From the NCBI RefSeq assembly GCF_900091435.1, contig NZ_FMCS01000003.1:496001-560000 (forward strand): a stretch of 64,000 bases of DNA, written 5' to 3'. A program made the translations under genes and the position numbers. The stretch is from Micromonospora chaiyaphumensis. GTDB taxonomy: Bacteria > Actinomycetota > Actinomycetes > Mycobacteriales > Micromonosporaceae. The notes under the pieces are model-generated. The model was not told the DNA's origin and searched no databases. It saw nothing but the letters and a program-made list of their open reading frames with translations. Positions within the stretch are counted from its first letter, which is position 1. Each line of letters starts with the position of its first letter. Shown here one piece after another: positions 8,206-17,013 of this stretch.

Positions 8206-8944
8206 GAATGGAGTCGACGCCTTCAGGCCCGTACCTCCGACAGTATCCAGGTCCACTCAACCGGCGAACGCACGCCGGCGACGGACGCCAGCAACATCGC
8301 GACAGGTATCGGATGAATTGCTGCCAGCGGAGCGCGCAGGTGCCACGGAGCCGACTCCACCGGTGGCCCATCCGGATCATTCAGGCGGGCGGGACGAGGC
8401 AAGCGATGCATGGGTGCTTGCCGTCGCCGATGATGCGAAGCGCCGCGGCAGTGAGCGGCTGCATGCCTGGGTGGCAAGCCGGGAGCATCCGGGGACTGCT
8501 CCTGTTCCCATCCCCAGGCCGGGGGAGCCTTCTCACGCCGACGGAGCGGCAGTCGCCGTCGCCTGGTTCGAGCCAGCCAGCGCCGCGTGGACGGAAACCC
8601 TTGCTGGCTCTCGGTGCGAGGCACAGGTGGAGGCGGCCATCCTGTTGGGCCTGCCGCGCTGGTCCTCGGCGACACAGCCGCCGCGGGTGACCACCTGGGG
8701 TGTGGGTCTGGGCGCTACGGGTCTCGCGTTGTATGACCCGAGCGGTCATGTATTCGCCTACGGCGTGGCCGAGATACCGTCCACGTGGACGACCGCCGCT
8801 AGGGTGCTGGGCGCGGTCGCCGTCGTCTACGGAGTCGGTCCCCCGCCGCAGGCAGTGCCCCCCGAGTCGCTCCCGGCTCAACGGCTCACCGAGGCGCAAC
8901 GCGACGGCACCGTCGCCGCTGCGTGGGTACCACTGCTCAAGTGA
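8045..8944 (+). CDS. Hypothetical protein with N-terminal four-Cys module
   Basis: The first 56 residues contain a C-x5-C-x17-C-x8-C pattern (Cys 3, 9, 27, 36) with conserved neighbours CPLFPLL, WRNHYC, CARY and VP.TLLPNG. Similar Cys modules occur at the start of diverse bacterial proteins and may bind zinc or an Fe-S cluster (inference). Residues about 57-130 are low complexity; 130-299 form a separate domain of unknown function. The TTG at 8045 is preferred because it aligns with the ATG of the paralogue at 9303 and has CGGAG upstream; a GTG at 8021 is the alternative. Confidence 0.6.
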   Translation: MGCSHAEDCPLFPLLNASLSVWRNHYCDSAEGWRTCARYQLYRTGQLVPITLLPNGVDAFRPVPPTVSRSTQPANARRRRTPATSRQVSDELLPAERAGATEPTPPVAHPDHSGGRDEASDAWVLAVADDAKRRGSERLHAWVASREHPGTAPVPIPRPGEPSHADGAAVAVAWFEPASAAWTETLAGSRCEAQVEAAILLGLPRWSSATQPPRVTTWGVGLGATGLALYDPSGHVFAYGVAEIPSTWTTAARVLGAVAVVYGVGPPPQAVPPESLPAQRLTEAQRDGTVAAAWVPLLK

Positions 8945-9162
8945 CAAGCCGCCGCCTCACCCGTGCAGCCGCCGGACGCGCGCGGACCCGCGATCCACGT
9001 GCCGGGCAGCGCGAAAGCTCGGCACGCGGCTCTCACCCGGGCGCGGAACTGGCTCCACGCCAGCCGGGCGAACCAGACGGGCCGACGTGGACGCGTCATC
9101 CGCCACGGGCAACGGCCGTCCGACCGCGACCAGCCGTAAAGGGCAGTAGGGCGCAATCAGGC

Positions 9163-9455
9163 CGTTGATGAAGAGCGTTCGACATGGCGCCGCCTCATCG
9201 CCAGTCGTCCATGCGAAAGGTAAACTTGCTGACCGAGACCTGCGCCTCCCACTCATGCCATCCCACCCATCCGCCGGGTGACGCTGGCCAGATCGGAGTG
9301 ACATGGGCTGCTCGCACGCTCCGGCCTGCCCCCTCCTGCCCCGGCCGAACGCAAGCTTGACCGTCTGGCGTAATCACTACTGCGACACTGCCCACGACCG
9401 GCGGACGTGCGCTCGATACGAGCCGCCCCGGGCGGGCCAGCTCGTACCGATCAAC
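9163..9455 (+). repeat. Duplicated ~290-bp segment, copy B
   Basis: This is the partner of 7905-8205, starting at the same CGTTGATGAAGAG sequence and ending about 50 codons into the coding region. After it the two loci are unrelated: copy A continues into a 299-residue protein, copy B into a short tail that couples to a yeeE-type gene. Confidence 0.75.
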
Positions 9456-9557
9456 GCTTCAACCCCGGCTCGCCCGCACCCCAGAACCCCATCGACTCAC
9501 CGGCGCCTCGGCGGGTCCGTGGACCCGACTCCTAGATTGGATTGCAGGTCCCCATGA
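9303..9557 (+). CDS. Small four-Cys protein coupled to yeeE-type gene
   Basis: This 84-residue product repeats the Cys module of the gene at 8045 with all four Cys in the same positions (3, 9, 27, 36), including CPLL, WRNHYC and CARY. Residues after 50 are Pro/Thr/Arg-rich and unlike the paralogue. The start ATG 9303 has CGGAG upstream. Its stop overlaps the next start in an ATGA, which suggests real translation and coupling to the sulfur-type transporter pair. It may still be a 3'-truncated copy whose frame happens to end there. Confidence 0.5.
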   Translation: MGCSHAPACPLLPRPNASLTVWRNHYCDTAHDRRTCARYEPPRAGQLVPINASTPARPHPRTPSTHRRLGGSVDPTPRLDCRSP

Positions 9558-10210
9558 CCGAATACTGGCCCTGGTGGGCGGGGGCTGCCGGGCTCGCTCT
9601 CACCACCATCAACTACGCCGTCACAACCGATCGATCCTTCGGGGTGTCCGGTGCATGGGACCGCGTGCTGCACTGGCGCGCCGAACGCCGCGTCGAACGA
9701 GTCAACGAGCAGTTCGCTGACGAACGTGTCCTCACCGCGGCTCTCGCCGCGGCCACCACCGACCAGTTCGGAGCCGGTTCGGCGCCACCTGCTGCGCATC
9801 CCGCCCCGGACGACGACGCGCGAACACCGCGACGGGACGGGCGACGGCCCGCCTCGCCGAGCCCTTCGCTGGCGAGGCTGCTGCCGGCACCCTTGGTCAG
9901 CCAGGTCGCCCTGCTCCTGTCGATCTTCGTCGGCGGGTGGATTGCGGCGGTTACCGCCGGCCGATTCCAGCTCCGCCTCGACATGGGCGACGCCTTCGGC
10001 CAGATCGTGAGCGACAAACCGATCGAAATGATTGGCGCGCTGTTCGTCGGCGGCGTGCTCGTCGGTTTCGGTACCCGTCTCGCCGGAGGGTGCAGCAGCG
10101 GTCACGGGCTCAACGGCTGTGGCCGGCTACAGCCGGTCAGCATCGTGGCGACTGCCGTGTTCTTCGGCACCGGCGTCCTCGTGTCGTTCCTGCTGTGGAA
10201 GGTGATCTGA
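9554..10210 (+). CDS. YeeE/YedE-family transporter, N-terminal half protein
   Basis: The 218-residue membrane protein carries the conserved Cys motif LAGGCSSGHGLNG of YeeE/YedE (DUF395) transporters, which move thiosulfate or related sulfur compounds. Between the first helix and the remaining three lies an unusual hydrophilic insert of roughly 100 residues rich in Pro, Arg and Ser. Many family members are split into two half proteins, and the next gene is the other half, joined by a one-base stop/start overlap. ATG 9554 overlaps the stop of the upstream four-Cys ORF. Confidence 0.8.
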   Translation: MTEYWPWWAGAAGLALTTINYAVTTDRSFGVSGAWDRVLHWRAERRVERVNEQFADERVLTAALAAATTDQFGAGSAPPAAHPAPDDDARTPRRDGRRPASPSPSLARLLPAPLVSQVALLLSIFVGGWIAAVTAGRFQLRLDMGDAFGQIVSDKPIEMIGALFVGGVLVGFGTRLAGGCSSGHGLNGCGRLQPVSIVATAVFFGTGVLVSFLLWKVI

Positions 10211-10626
10211 TGCGTACCCGGGGCGGAATACTCGCCGCCAACATCATCGCTGGGCTGGCTCTCGGCTATACCGTCGCCAACATCGGGTTCGGTGACTACG
10301 GCGAACTGAACCGCATGTTCACCTTCCAGGAGCTTCGCATGTTCCTGGCCTTCGCCGGCGCCGTAGCGATCATCGTCGTGGTATTCGCCGCACTGCGCGT
10401 CCGCCGCACCCCAGGTCGCCTCCACGCCGGCGTAATCCCCGGCGCAATCCTGTTCGGCGGGGGCTGGGCCATCTCGGGTGGCTGCCCGGCGATCCCCATC
10501 GTGCAAGTCGCCAGCGGGTACCTTCCCGCCCTGGTCACGATCGCCGGCATAGTCGTCGGCATCCGGCTCTGCCGCTGGGCCAACATGAGGTACTTCCACC
10601 TCGACAGCGGATCCTGCGAGCGGTAG
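10210..10626 (+). CDS. YeeE/YedE-family transporter, C-terminal half protein
   Basis: The 138-residue membrane protein has four hydrophobic helices and the motif ISGGCPAIPIVQVASG, equivalent to the second Cys-containing loop of YeeE. Start ATG 10210 uses the last base of the previous stop, so the halves are translationally coupled and probably form one transporter. The Cys residues would relay sulfur through the membrane as proposed for YeeE; substrate identity is inferred from family only. The gene ends near a truncated TetR gene. Confidence 0.8.
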   Translation: MRTRGGILAANIIAGLALGYTVANIGFGDYGELNRMFTFQELRMFLAFAGAVAIIVVVFAALRVRRTPGRLHAGVIPGAILFGGGWAISGGCPAIPIVQVASGYLPALVTIAGIVVGIRLCRWANMRYFHLDSGSCER

Positions 10627-10629
10627 CCG

Positions 10630-10820
10630 AACACAGAGTCGCCCGGCCGGCCCCGGCGGCGTTGGCCAGGTCCGTCATGGAGATGTGCGGTCCACGCTCG
10701 GCGAACAGGCGCTCGGCGGCCGCGAGGATGCGCCGCCGGTTGGCCGCTGCGTCGGCCCGCTCCTCGGGAGCGGACCGCCAGACCTGCCAGGCCCAGCAAC
10801 CGGGACGTATCTTCGTTCAT
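10630..10820 (-). pseudogene. TetR-family regulator, N-terminal remnant
   Basis: The minus strand begins MNEDTSRLLGLAGLAVRS, then after a one-base frameshift reads RRRILAAAERLFAERGPHIS and MTDLANAAGAGRATL, the classical TetR helix-turn-helix. The sequence ends there, with no ligand-binding domain. It is broken both by the frameshift and by 3' loss at the junction with the YeeE-type gene. Confidence 0.7.
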
Positions 10821-11025
10821 GCCCGTGGCTCTTCTGTTGTGACCAGCTTGCTTCGACAACAAGATGGTCTCGGAGAGTCGCGGGTATCTCAATAGGACAG
10901 TTTGCTCCGGACGGCCACAACGGACGCTCGAACCCCTATCGACCCGAATAGCCTTGAGTCAACGAATGAGCGATGGCCGTCCGCGAGGACTGCGGCTGCC
11001 CGCGGTCTGGATCACGGTCGCAGGC

Positions 11026-11492
11026 ATGATTCCCGGCATACACATCGTGTTCGACTGCGCCGATCCGGACCGGCTGGCGCGTTTCTGGATGGTGGCGCTA
11101 CCTGGTTACGACTTCCCGCACGGGCCCTCCGGACGGCTTCGCCGCACGGGAGCAGTGGGCGGATGCGAACGAGCTCCACCAGGAGCAGCGCAACGCCAGC
11201 CGGACCCTGGTTGACAAGCAGGGCCACCGACCAGACATCTTCTTCCTCCGAGTTCCGGAGGGGAAAGCCGCTGAACCAAGAACCGGTCGCCGAATGCATA
11301 TCGATGTCATGCTGACCGACGGGACACGCGATGAGGAGTCGTGCGGCTGAAGGGCTCCGGCGCGACCCGAGTATGAGGATCATCGCAAGCCCCAACGGCC
11401 CCGGTTGGGTGACCAGGGCCGACCCGGAGGGCAACCTGTTCTGCGTCGAGCGCAGTCAGAAGCATCATGGCCCACGTCAATCATCCCGCTGA
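11026..11492 (+). pseudogene. VOC-superfamily (glyoxalase-like) protein, frameshifted
   Basis: ATG 11026 opens with MIPGIHIVFDCADPDRLARF, a typical VOC start. After a frameshift the sequence continues with DGFAAREQWADANEL and RPDIFFLRVPEGK, then MHIDVML, and after a second disruption WVTRADPEGNLFCVERS, the normal end with the metal-ligand Glu. At least two frame changes and a stop separate these parts, so it is a pseudogene of a nearly complete VOC gene. Confidence 0.7.
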
Positions 11493-11506
11493 TCTAGGGT
11501 GACCTG

Positions 11507-12175
11507 GTGCCCTCGAAACCCGTGACAACCGTCCTGTTCGATTTCGCTTGGACCCTGTTCGCCAGCGACGCCAACCGCTGGGTCGGCAGCGCGGCGGCCT
11601 TAGTCGGCCGGGAGGTGGCCGTCGGTGAGGCGCACCGCATCGCCTCGGATTTCGCTGAGTTGTTGCGGACGACGGCTACGGACCCTGCCCACATCGCCCG
11701 GGACTTGGACCCACGGGTGTGGGACCGGGCGATTCTGGCTGTCCTGCAGCAAATCCGTGGGGTGGACTTGCCGTTTGCGCGAGCGCTGCACGAAACGCGG
11801 CGCGAAGCGCTCGAGCCGTACGCGGACACGTCGTCCACTCTCGCCGCACTGAGTGCCCGCGATATTCGCCTTGGCGTGGTCAGTAACGTCGGCTGGGACA
11901 TTCGCCAATGCTTTGCGAGGCACGGGCTCGACCGCTACATCGATGCATTCGTTCTTTCCTACGAGGTCGGCTTCGTCAAACCCGATGTACGGATCTGGCG
12001 CACCGCACTCGACGCCCTGGCGGCACAGCCAGATCGAACGCTGATGGTCGGTGACCATCCCAGCGGCGACGGCGGTTCCGTGACCGCCGGGATACCGGCC
12101 CTGGTACTGCCGATGGTGAGTTCGCCAGCCCAGCTTCGCGGATTCGATCAGGTGCTGACGTTGGCCGGAATCTGA
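11507..12175 (+). CDS. HAD-superfamily hydrolase
   Basis: The 222-residue protein has HAD motif I FDFAWTLF with the nucleophile Asp12, motif II VVSN (Ser126), motif III Lys158 in GFVKPD, and motif IV GDHPSGDGG (Asp183, Asp188). The second Asp of the usual DxD is Ala14, so the standard general acid of HAD phosphatases is missing. This hints at another chemistry or weak phosphatase activity. GTG 11507 starts 15 bp after the VOC pseudogene, with AGGGTGA upstream. Confidence 0.8.
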   Translation: MPSKPVTTVLFDFAWTLFASDANRWVGSAAALVGREVAVGEAHRIASDFAELLRTTATDPAHIARDLDPRVWDRAILAVLQQIRGVDLPFARALHETRREALEPYADTSSTLAALSARDIRLGVVSNVGWDIRQCFARHGLDRYIDAFVLSYEVGFVKPDVRIWRTALDALAAQPDRTLMVGDHPSGDGGSVTAGIPALVLPMVSSPAQLRGFDQVLTLAGI

Positions 12176-12715
12176 AGCTGGGCCACATCCGTGGGCGAGA
12201 TGGCGCTGCTGCACCGCTGAATCCTGTGGGGACGCCCGCAGGGCGGGGGAGCCGCGCGTCGTCTGGCTGAACGGCTGGCCCGCCGGCCCGAGCCGGTGGC
12301 GAAGCGCCGACGCGGGCCTTCTCGACGCGGTCGTGTCGTCAGCGCTCCCGGCCGTCGAGGGCGGCGACCTCGCGTGTCTCTCCTGATCGATCAGCCGGCG
12401 GGGTGAGGCGCCGATGCCGTCGGCGGTGACGAGACGGCGCGCGGTGGCCGTTCGTTCGAAGCAGGGATCTCCCGGCGCGGCTCGGGCGCCGGCCGCTTGG
12501 CGAGCGCGGCCCGCCGGCATATCGGCAGATACCGGGGCGCCGGTGACGCGATACGAGGAACGAGTCGGTCGACCCGGCCCGGCACATCCGGTCGGGCGCG
12601 AACCTGTGGACGACCGGTGGCGTCCGCGCACAGCGCGGTCGCGGCGAGCAGCCACGGTCTCAGGCTGGTCATGACGAACCTCTTTCTCGGCAGCGCCGTG
12701 GTTCACGGCCAGGTG
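12176..12715. other. 540-bp interval without a supported gene
   Basis: Open frames exist on both strands because of the high GC content, but none has a convincing start, motif or composition. A minus-strand frame starting near 12672 begins with a signal-like stretch (TSLRPWLLAATAL) and then becomes low-complexity Arg/Pro sequence. This is probably degraded coding DNA. Confidence 0.4.
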
Positions 12716-13555
12716 TCAGGGCAGGGCGAGTTCGTAGCGGCGGGTTCGGCGCAGGAGACGGAAGCCAAGGTGCCTGCGTGTGGCGAGCAGGTGCGGATCG
12801 TCGTCGGCGCCCGCGGCCTCTATCTCGGCGACGTGGGGGTGGACCTCACGTATTCGCTGGATCAGGGCGGCGGTGACCCAACGGCCCAGTGGCCGTCCGC
12901 GGTGGCCGGCGAGCACGGCCGGTCCGTACTGGTGGGCGCGGGGCGCGGCGGGCGCGTCGACGACCGCCACGGCGTACGCCGCCAGGTCGCCGTCCGTCTC
13001 GGCGGCGGTCAGCACGGCGTTGCCGGGACGGCCCGGGCCTCGGAGCAGTTCGTCGACCCCGGGTGCGTCGGCGAGGTCGCCGGTCCAGTGGGTCAGGCGG
13101 TACCCGGGATGCTCGGCGTCGACCAGCTCACCCAGCCACGCCTGGTGCACGTCACAGTAGGTGAGCAGCTCATGGCGCCGGGACCCGGTGTGTCGGAAGC
13201 CGTGCCGCAGGCAGAATGCCTCGCCCGGCGAGCCCGAAGCCACGTCCACGATCAGGCGTGGCTCGGTGGTGTGCTCCCGGACCGCGGTCAGGAGCCGCGA
13301 GCCGACCCCGCGCCGCCGCCACCCGGGCTTCACATACAGCCGCAGCTCGGCAGCACCCGGCTCAGCCGCCAGGCGGCGGGGCTGCCGGAAGTCGAGCCCG
13401 AGAGGGCTGACCGGCCACAGACCGGCCGTCCCGACCACCGACCCGTGCGCCGCCAGAGCCCGCCAGCGTGAGGTCCGAGGACGATCCGGCACCGCCACGA
13501 CCTCGACCAGAGCTTCCATGGCCACCACGATCGCCCGACCCTCGAAGCGGAACAA
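12716..13555 (-). CDS. Tandem-GNAT acetyltransferase
   Basis: Two GNAT folds are fused. The first has the acetyl-CoA pyrophosphate loop in LYVKPGWRRRGVGSRLL (about residues 85-100) and the second a degenerate loop in AVLAGHRGRPLGRWVT (about 200-215), followed by the usual FYNRLGF-like end GFRLLRRTRRYEL. Such double-GNAT proteins acetylate small molecules including aminoglycosides or mycothiol precursors; the substrate here is unknown. Starts at 13555 and 13519 (ATG) are both possible. It is divergent from the LysR gene. Confidence 0.8.
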   Translation of the reverse strand: MFRFEGRAIVVAMEALVEVVAVPDRPRTSRWRALAAHGSVVGTAGLWPVSPLGLDFRQPRRLAAEPGAAELRLYVKPGWRRRGVGSRLLTAVREHTTEPRLIVDVASGSPGEAFCLRHGFRHTGSRRHELLTYCDVHQAWLGELVDAEHPGYRLTHWTGDLADAPGVDELLRGPGRPGNAVLTAAETDGDLAAYAVAVVDAPAAPRAHQYGPAVLAGHRGRPLGRWVTAALIQRIREVHPHVAEIEAAGADDDPHLLATRRHLGFRLLRRTRRYELALP

Positions 13556-13700
13556 CGCGAAAGATCGAATGGCCGGATAAGCCAGCGGTTATCGCGCCCG
13601 CCGCACAGCTCCGCGGTCCCGTCCGCGCCACGACCGTAGACTTCGGGGCCGCGTACAACGTGCGGGACGCGAACGCGTCGCGTGCGGGGGAGGGGGCCGG

Positions 13701-14615
13701 GTGGAGCTGCGGGACATCGAGATCTTCCTGACGCTGGCCACGGAGCTTCACTTCGGCCGTACGGCCGAACGCCTGCGGGTGTCGCAGGCCCGGGTCAGCC
13801 AATCGATCAAGCAGCAGGAGCGCCGGATCGGCGCCGCCCTGTTCGAGCGGACCAGCCGCAGCGTACGGCTCACCCCGCTCGGCGAGCAGCTCCGCGCCCG
13901 ACTCGACGCGGGCTACAGCGAGATCATGGCCGGCATCGACGAGGCCGTCGCCGCCGCCCGCGGGCAGGTCGGCACGCTGACCGTCGGCACGTTCGACGCG
14001 CACGCCCAGGAGATCGCGGCGGTACTCGACCTGTTCCGGCAGCGGCATCCGCAGTGTGAGCTGCGCCTGCGCGAGGTCCTTCCGAGCGACCCGTTCGGCG
14101 GGCTCAGGTCCGGCCGCGTGGACGTGGCGGTGCTCTGGCTGCCGGTCCGCGAGCCCGACCTCGTCGTGGGGCCCGAGTTGTTCACCGAGCCACTGGTGCT
14201 CGCCGTCGCACCCAATCACCCACTGGCCGGACGCGACCGGGTCGAGATGGAGGATCTCGGCGACTACCCGGTGGTGCATCCGGACGGCCCCATCCCGGAT
14301 TACGTGTGGGAGGGTCACACCCCGTCCGCGACACCGGCCGGGAGGCCGATCCGCTCCGGAGCACCCGTGGCCACCCTCGCGGAGGCCTTCGCGGCGATCA
14401 GCGCCGGCGAGGTCGTCTCTCCCATCGGGTCGTACTCGGCCCTCACCCGGCTGCGCCGGGACATCACCTTCCTGCCCATCACCGACGGGCCGGTCCTGCG
14501 GTACGCGCCGGTGTGGCGCAGCACCGGCGAGACACCCCTGGTCCGCGCCCTCCTCCTCGCCGCCGCCGACGCGCCGGCCCACCGGGGCCCGGCTGCTGTC
14601 ACGATGCCGGGGTGA
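13701..14615 (+). CDS. LysR-family transcriptional regulator
   Basis: This is a 304-residue LTTR with an N-terminal winged helix-turn-helix (IEIFLTLATELHFGRTAERL, then VSQSIKQQERRIG) and a type-2 periplasmic-binding fold effector domain from about residue 90 (LTVGTFDAHAQEI, DVAVLWLPV, LVLAVAPNHPLA). GTG 13701 is preceded by a strong purine-rich GGGGGAGGGGG. It is divergent from the GNAT gene, with an intergenic space of about 145 bp that could hold a shared operator, so the GNAT gene is a candidate target. Confidence 0.9.
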   Translation: MELRDIEIFLTLATELHFGRTAERLRVSQARVSQSIKQQERRIGAALFERTSRSVRLTPLGEQLRARLDAGYSEIMAGIDEAVAAARGQVGTLTVGTFDAHAQEIAAVLDLFRQRHPQCELRLREVLPSDPFGGLRSGRVDVAVLWLPVREPDLVVGPELFTEPLVLAVAPNHPLAGRDRVEMEDLGDYPVVHPDGPIPDYVWEGHTPSATPAGRPIRSGAPVATLAEAFAAISAGEVVSPIGSYSALTRLRRDITFLPITDGPVLRYAPVWRSTGETPLVRALLLAAADAPAHRGPAAVTMPG

Positions 14616-14659
14616 TCGATTGCCGGCGATCCCCCCACGCCGGTCTGACGCCGCTCCTC

Positions 14660-14810
14660 GCGGCGGTGGCGAGGCCCTCTGCAGCAGTCCCGAGGCCAGG
14701 ATGCAGGTGTTCGGGCGTGCTGGGGCGGCGAACTCGGCGTGCCAGGTTCCGCCGCAGTCGTGGCAGCTCCGGCGGCCGGCTACGCGGCGAAGGATCTCGG
14801 CGTCGGGCAG
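14660..14810 (-). pseudogene. Adenylate kinase LID-domain fragment
   Basis: The minus strand reads LPDAEILRRVAGRRSCHDCG, then GTWHAEFAAP and a later Cys, matching the zinc-type LID segment of bacterial adenylate kinase. Only about 50 residues are present. The second Cys pair of the zinc site is damaged (TCILASG where CxxC is expected), and there is no P-loop. It is an isolated relic, not the housekeeping adk. Confidence 0.5.
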
Positions 14811-14848
14811 GGTGGTCCGTGCCTGTCAGATGTTTCTCCGGAAACCGA

Positions 14849-16039
14849 TCACCTGCTCACCGGGCGGCCGGCGCGGTACACGGCGACGGGGCGACGCAGT
14901 ACGGTGATGTCGACCGTCGGGTCGCCGTTCACGACCAGTAGGTCGGCGTCGAATCCGGGGCGGACGCGGCCCTTGCTCCGCCCGAGACCACACACGCCGG
15001 CGCCGACCGAGGTGGCCGCGGCGAGGGCGGCGGTGGCGGGGATGCCGCACGCGACGTACTCGATGAGCGTCTCTGGCAGGATCCCGTGCGGCTTCGCCGG
15101 GCCGAGGCCCGCGTCCGAGCCGGCCACCAGGCGGACCCCGGCCCGGTGCAGGGTGGTGATGCCGTCGCGCAGCGTGGCCTCGCTCAGGCCGGCTCGCGCC
15201 GCCATCGCCACCACCTCCGGTGGCGTGAGCACTGCCGGGTGGGTGCCGAGCGTGGCACAGACCGCCGCCCCGGACGCGGCCAGGCGGTCCGCGAGCTCGT
15301 CGGGGACGTGGGCGCCGGTGGCGGTCACGCACGTGCAGTGTTCGATACCGTCGACACCGACGCGCAGCGCCTGCTCGACCGCGCTGAGCGCGTGCGCGTG
15401 CGCGGTCACCGGCAGGCCCAAGTCGTGCGCCCGGGTCAGCGCGGCGCCCAGCTCCTGGTCGGTGAACTGAGGCCGGGTGGTGTCGGTGCCGGGGGTGAAC
15501 ACCCCACCGCTGGCCATGACCTTCACCAGGTCAGCGCCGGCCTCCGCCCGCAGCCGCACGGCCTCGCGAATCCCGTCGACGCCGCTCGCCTCGCCCCCCA
15601 GCGACCAGCAGTGCCCACCGACGCTGGTGATGGGCGCGCCCGAACCCACCACCGTGGGCAGATCGTCGCGCGTCTCCCGCTCCCGCCACCGGAGCACCGC
15701 GCCGCGCCGGTCGCCCAGATCCCGAACCGTCGTGACACCGGCCGCCACCTGCGAGCGCAGTGAGGCCTCGATGACCGCGTCGAGGTCCGGCTCGGTACGC
15801 TCGGCGAGCCGGCCGAGAGCGTCTGGCCCAGCATCGGCGCACAGGTGCACATGCGCATCGACCAAGCCGGGCAGCACGGTGCCATCGGGCTCCTCGTACA
15901 CCGGCCAGCCCTCCGGCGCCTCGGCCCGACCCCGGTGCACGTCAGCGATGCGCCCTTCGTCCACCAGGACCAGCACCCCGCCGGCCACCAGCCGCTCGCC
16001 GTCGAACACTCGCGCCGCCCGGACAGCGTGCTTCGTCAT
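14849..16039 (-). CDS. Amidohydrolase-family metal-dependent hydrolase
   Basis: The 396-residue enzyme belongs to the imidazolonepropionase/prolidase-like amidohydrolases. Metal ligands are visible: HVH in LVDAHVHL, the bridging Lys in DLVKVMASGG, His in VTAHAHA and GIEHC, and Asp in VAGSDAG. The C-terminal GRVRPGFDADLLVVNGDP returns to the small beta-sandwich. These enzymes cleave C-N bonds in cyclic amides or Xaa-Pro dipeptides; substrate unknown. ATG 16039 is chosen because GGGGAGG precedes it and homology starts there. Confidence 0.85.
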   Translation of the reverse strand: MTKHAVRAARVFDGERLVAGGVLVLVDEGRIADVHRGRAEAPEGWPVYEEPDGTVLPGLVDAHVHLCADAGPDALGRLAERTEPDLDAVIEASLRSQVAAGVTTVRDLGDRRGAVLRWRERETRDDLPTVVGSGAPITSVGGHCWSLGGEASGVDGIREAVRLRAEAGADLVKVMASGGVFTPGTDTTRPQFTDQELGAALTRAHDLGLPVTAHAHALSAVEQALRVGVDGIEHCTCVTATGAHVPDELADRLAASGAAVCATLGTHPAVLTPPEVVAMAARAGLSEATLRDGITTLHRAGVRLVAGSDAGLGPAKPHGILPETLIEYVACGIPATAALAAATSVGAGVCGLGRSKGRVRPGFDADLLVVNGDPTVDITVLRRPVAVYRAGRPVSR

Positions 16040-16557
16040 CGGTCCTCCCCGCGGCGCCGCAGAGGGCGCGCTTCGTGCGGCGCGCACTCGGGCTTGGTGT
16101 GGCGGAGGTACGAGGTGTGGCGACCAACAGGCCGGGCCCCGACGGGCCGCTCACCACGCACGGGACAGCCTCCTGGCACGTCGACCATCACTCGTGAGAT
16201 CCGCAGCACCGTCAGCGCCAGGTGCGGCGGCACCGCGACGACCACTCCAGTGCCGTGTGCCAACTAAGCCACCGACGCGAAGCGTCGATGATGCCCAGTC
16301 TGGCCATCCGCACCCGCCTCGGAATAACCACACGCCGATTGTCATGCACCAATGCTCTGCGGCGGCGCACAGCAACTCCTCCCCGACGGAGGGGAATGCA
16401 CTCCCTCTTCAGAGGGAGTCGCCGTTCCGTGTCCTGCTCCGCTCTTACGGGCTCCCGCCCGAGCTGAGCGGCGGGGGAGGGGGCACCGGAGGAACCGGGA
16501 GGGTTCGGGCTGCCCTGCCGCCTGGTAGGCCAGACGGACGGTGGCCTCGGCGCCCGG
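16040..16557. other. Interval without a firmly supported gene
   Basis: A 75-codon minus-strand frame (16263 to 16036) ends in an ATGA overlap with the amidohydrolase start, which could indicate a short upstream ORF, but its Pro/Arg/His-rich sequence is not convincing. A perfect 8-bp hairpin with a TTCA loop lies at 16400-16419 (arms ACTCCCTC and GAGGGAGT). Nothing else is recognised. Confidence 0.35.
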
Positions 16558-16612
16558 CTCACCAGCGCCAGTAGCCGGCGGGGGAGTACCGCGGTCCTGC
16601 TCCCGCCACTGG
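16558..16612 (-). repeat. 55-bp fragment matching 3' end of gene at 19179
   Basis: This segment matches 19200-19254 with only a few mismatches. On the minus strand both encode QWREQDR(A/G)TPPPA(A/T)GAGE. Here it is an isolated remnant of the gene family represented by the intact frame at 19179-19508. Confidence 0.6.
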
Positions 16613-16614
16613 AC

Positions 16615-16763
16615 TGCGGCTGGCGAACGACGCTGAGCGGACCCAGTTCGTCGATCACCTGCAGCGACGGTACTGCCGGGACCGGTACCCGAGCATGCGG
16701 GAGTGGGAGGAAGCCCAGCATGCGGGCTTCCTCGAAGAAGCCCAGTGGCGGTTCGGACGGTAA
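16615..16763 (+). pseudogene. 3' remnant of an unidentified gene, paralogous to 42228-42389
   Basis: The plus strand encodes a 49-residue tail with DRYPSMREWEEAQHAGFLEE followed by AQWRFGR and a stop. A close relative ends at 42389 (DRYPSMREWEAAQHGDVLEE). The second copy is preceded by a HRESIHHGAEL stretch that resembles DinB-type four-helix proteins; that link is tentative. No start region remains. Confidence 0.4.
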
Positions 16764-17013
16764 TCCGCACCCCACGTCAGCGACGCCGAGGCCAGCGACG
16801 GTAGGCGGTTGGCGCGTCGCCGCAGTTCCCTGGCCGTAACGGCGCATGCCTTCAGCATGACCGGGACCAGGTAGTCAGCGACCCGGCCGGGCAGGCGGAG
16901 GGGTGGGTGGTGGAAGCGGGAGTGCTGCCGGATCCTTTCGACAGTCAGACCGGCCACGACCAGAGCGGACACCGTTGCCGGCAGGGTCGACGGCAGCGTC
17001 TCCACCGTGACGC

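Noticed and set aside
16036..16263. 75-codon ORF overlapping the amidohydrolase start by ATGA
   Set aside because: The overlap is suggestive but the composition is shadow-like and no start signal was found; kept only as a note.
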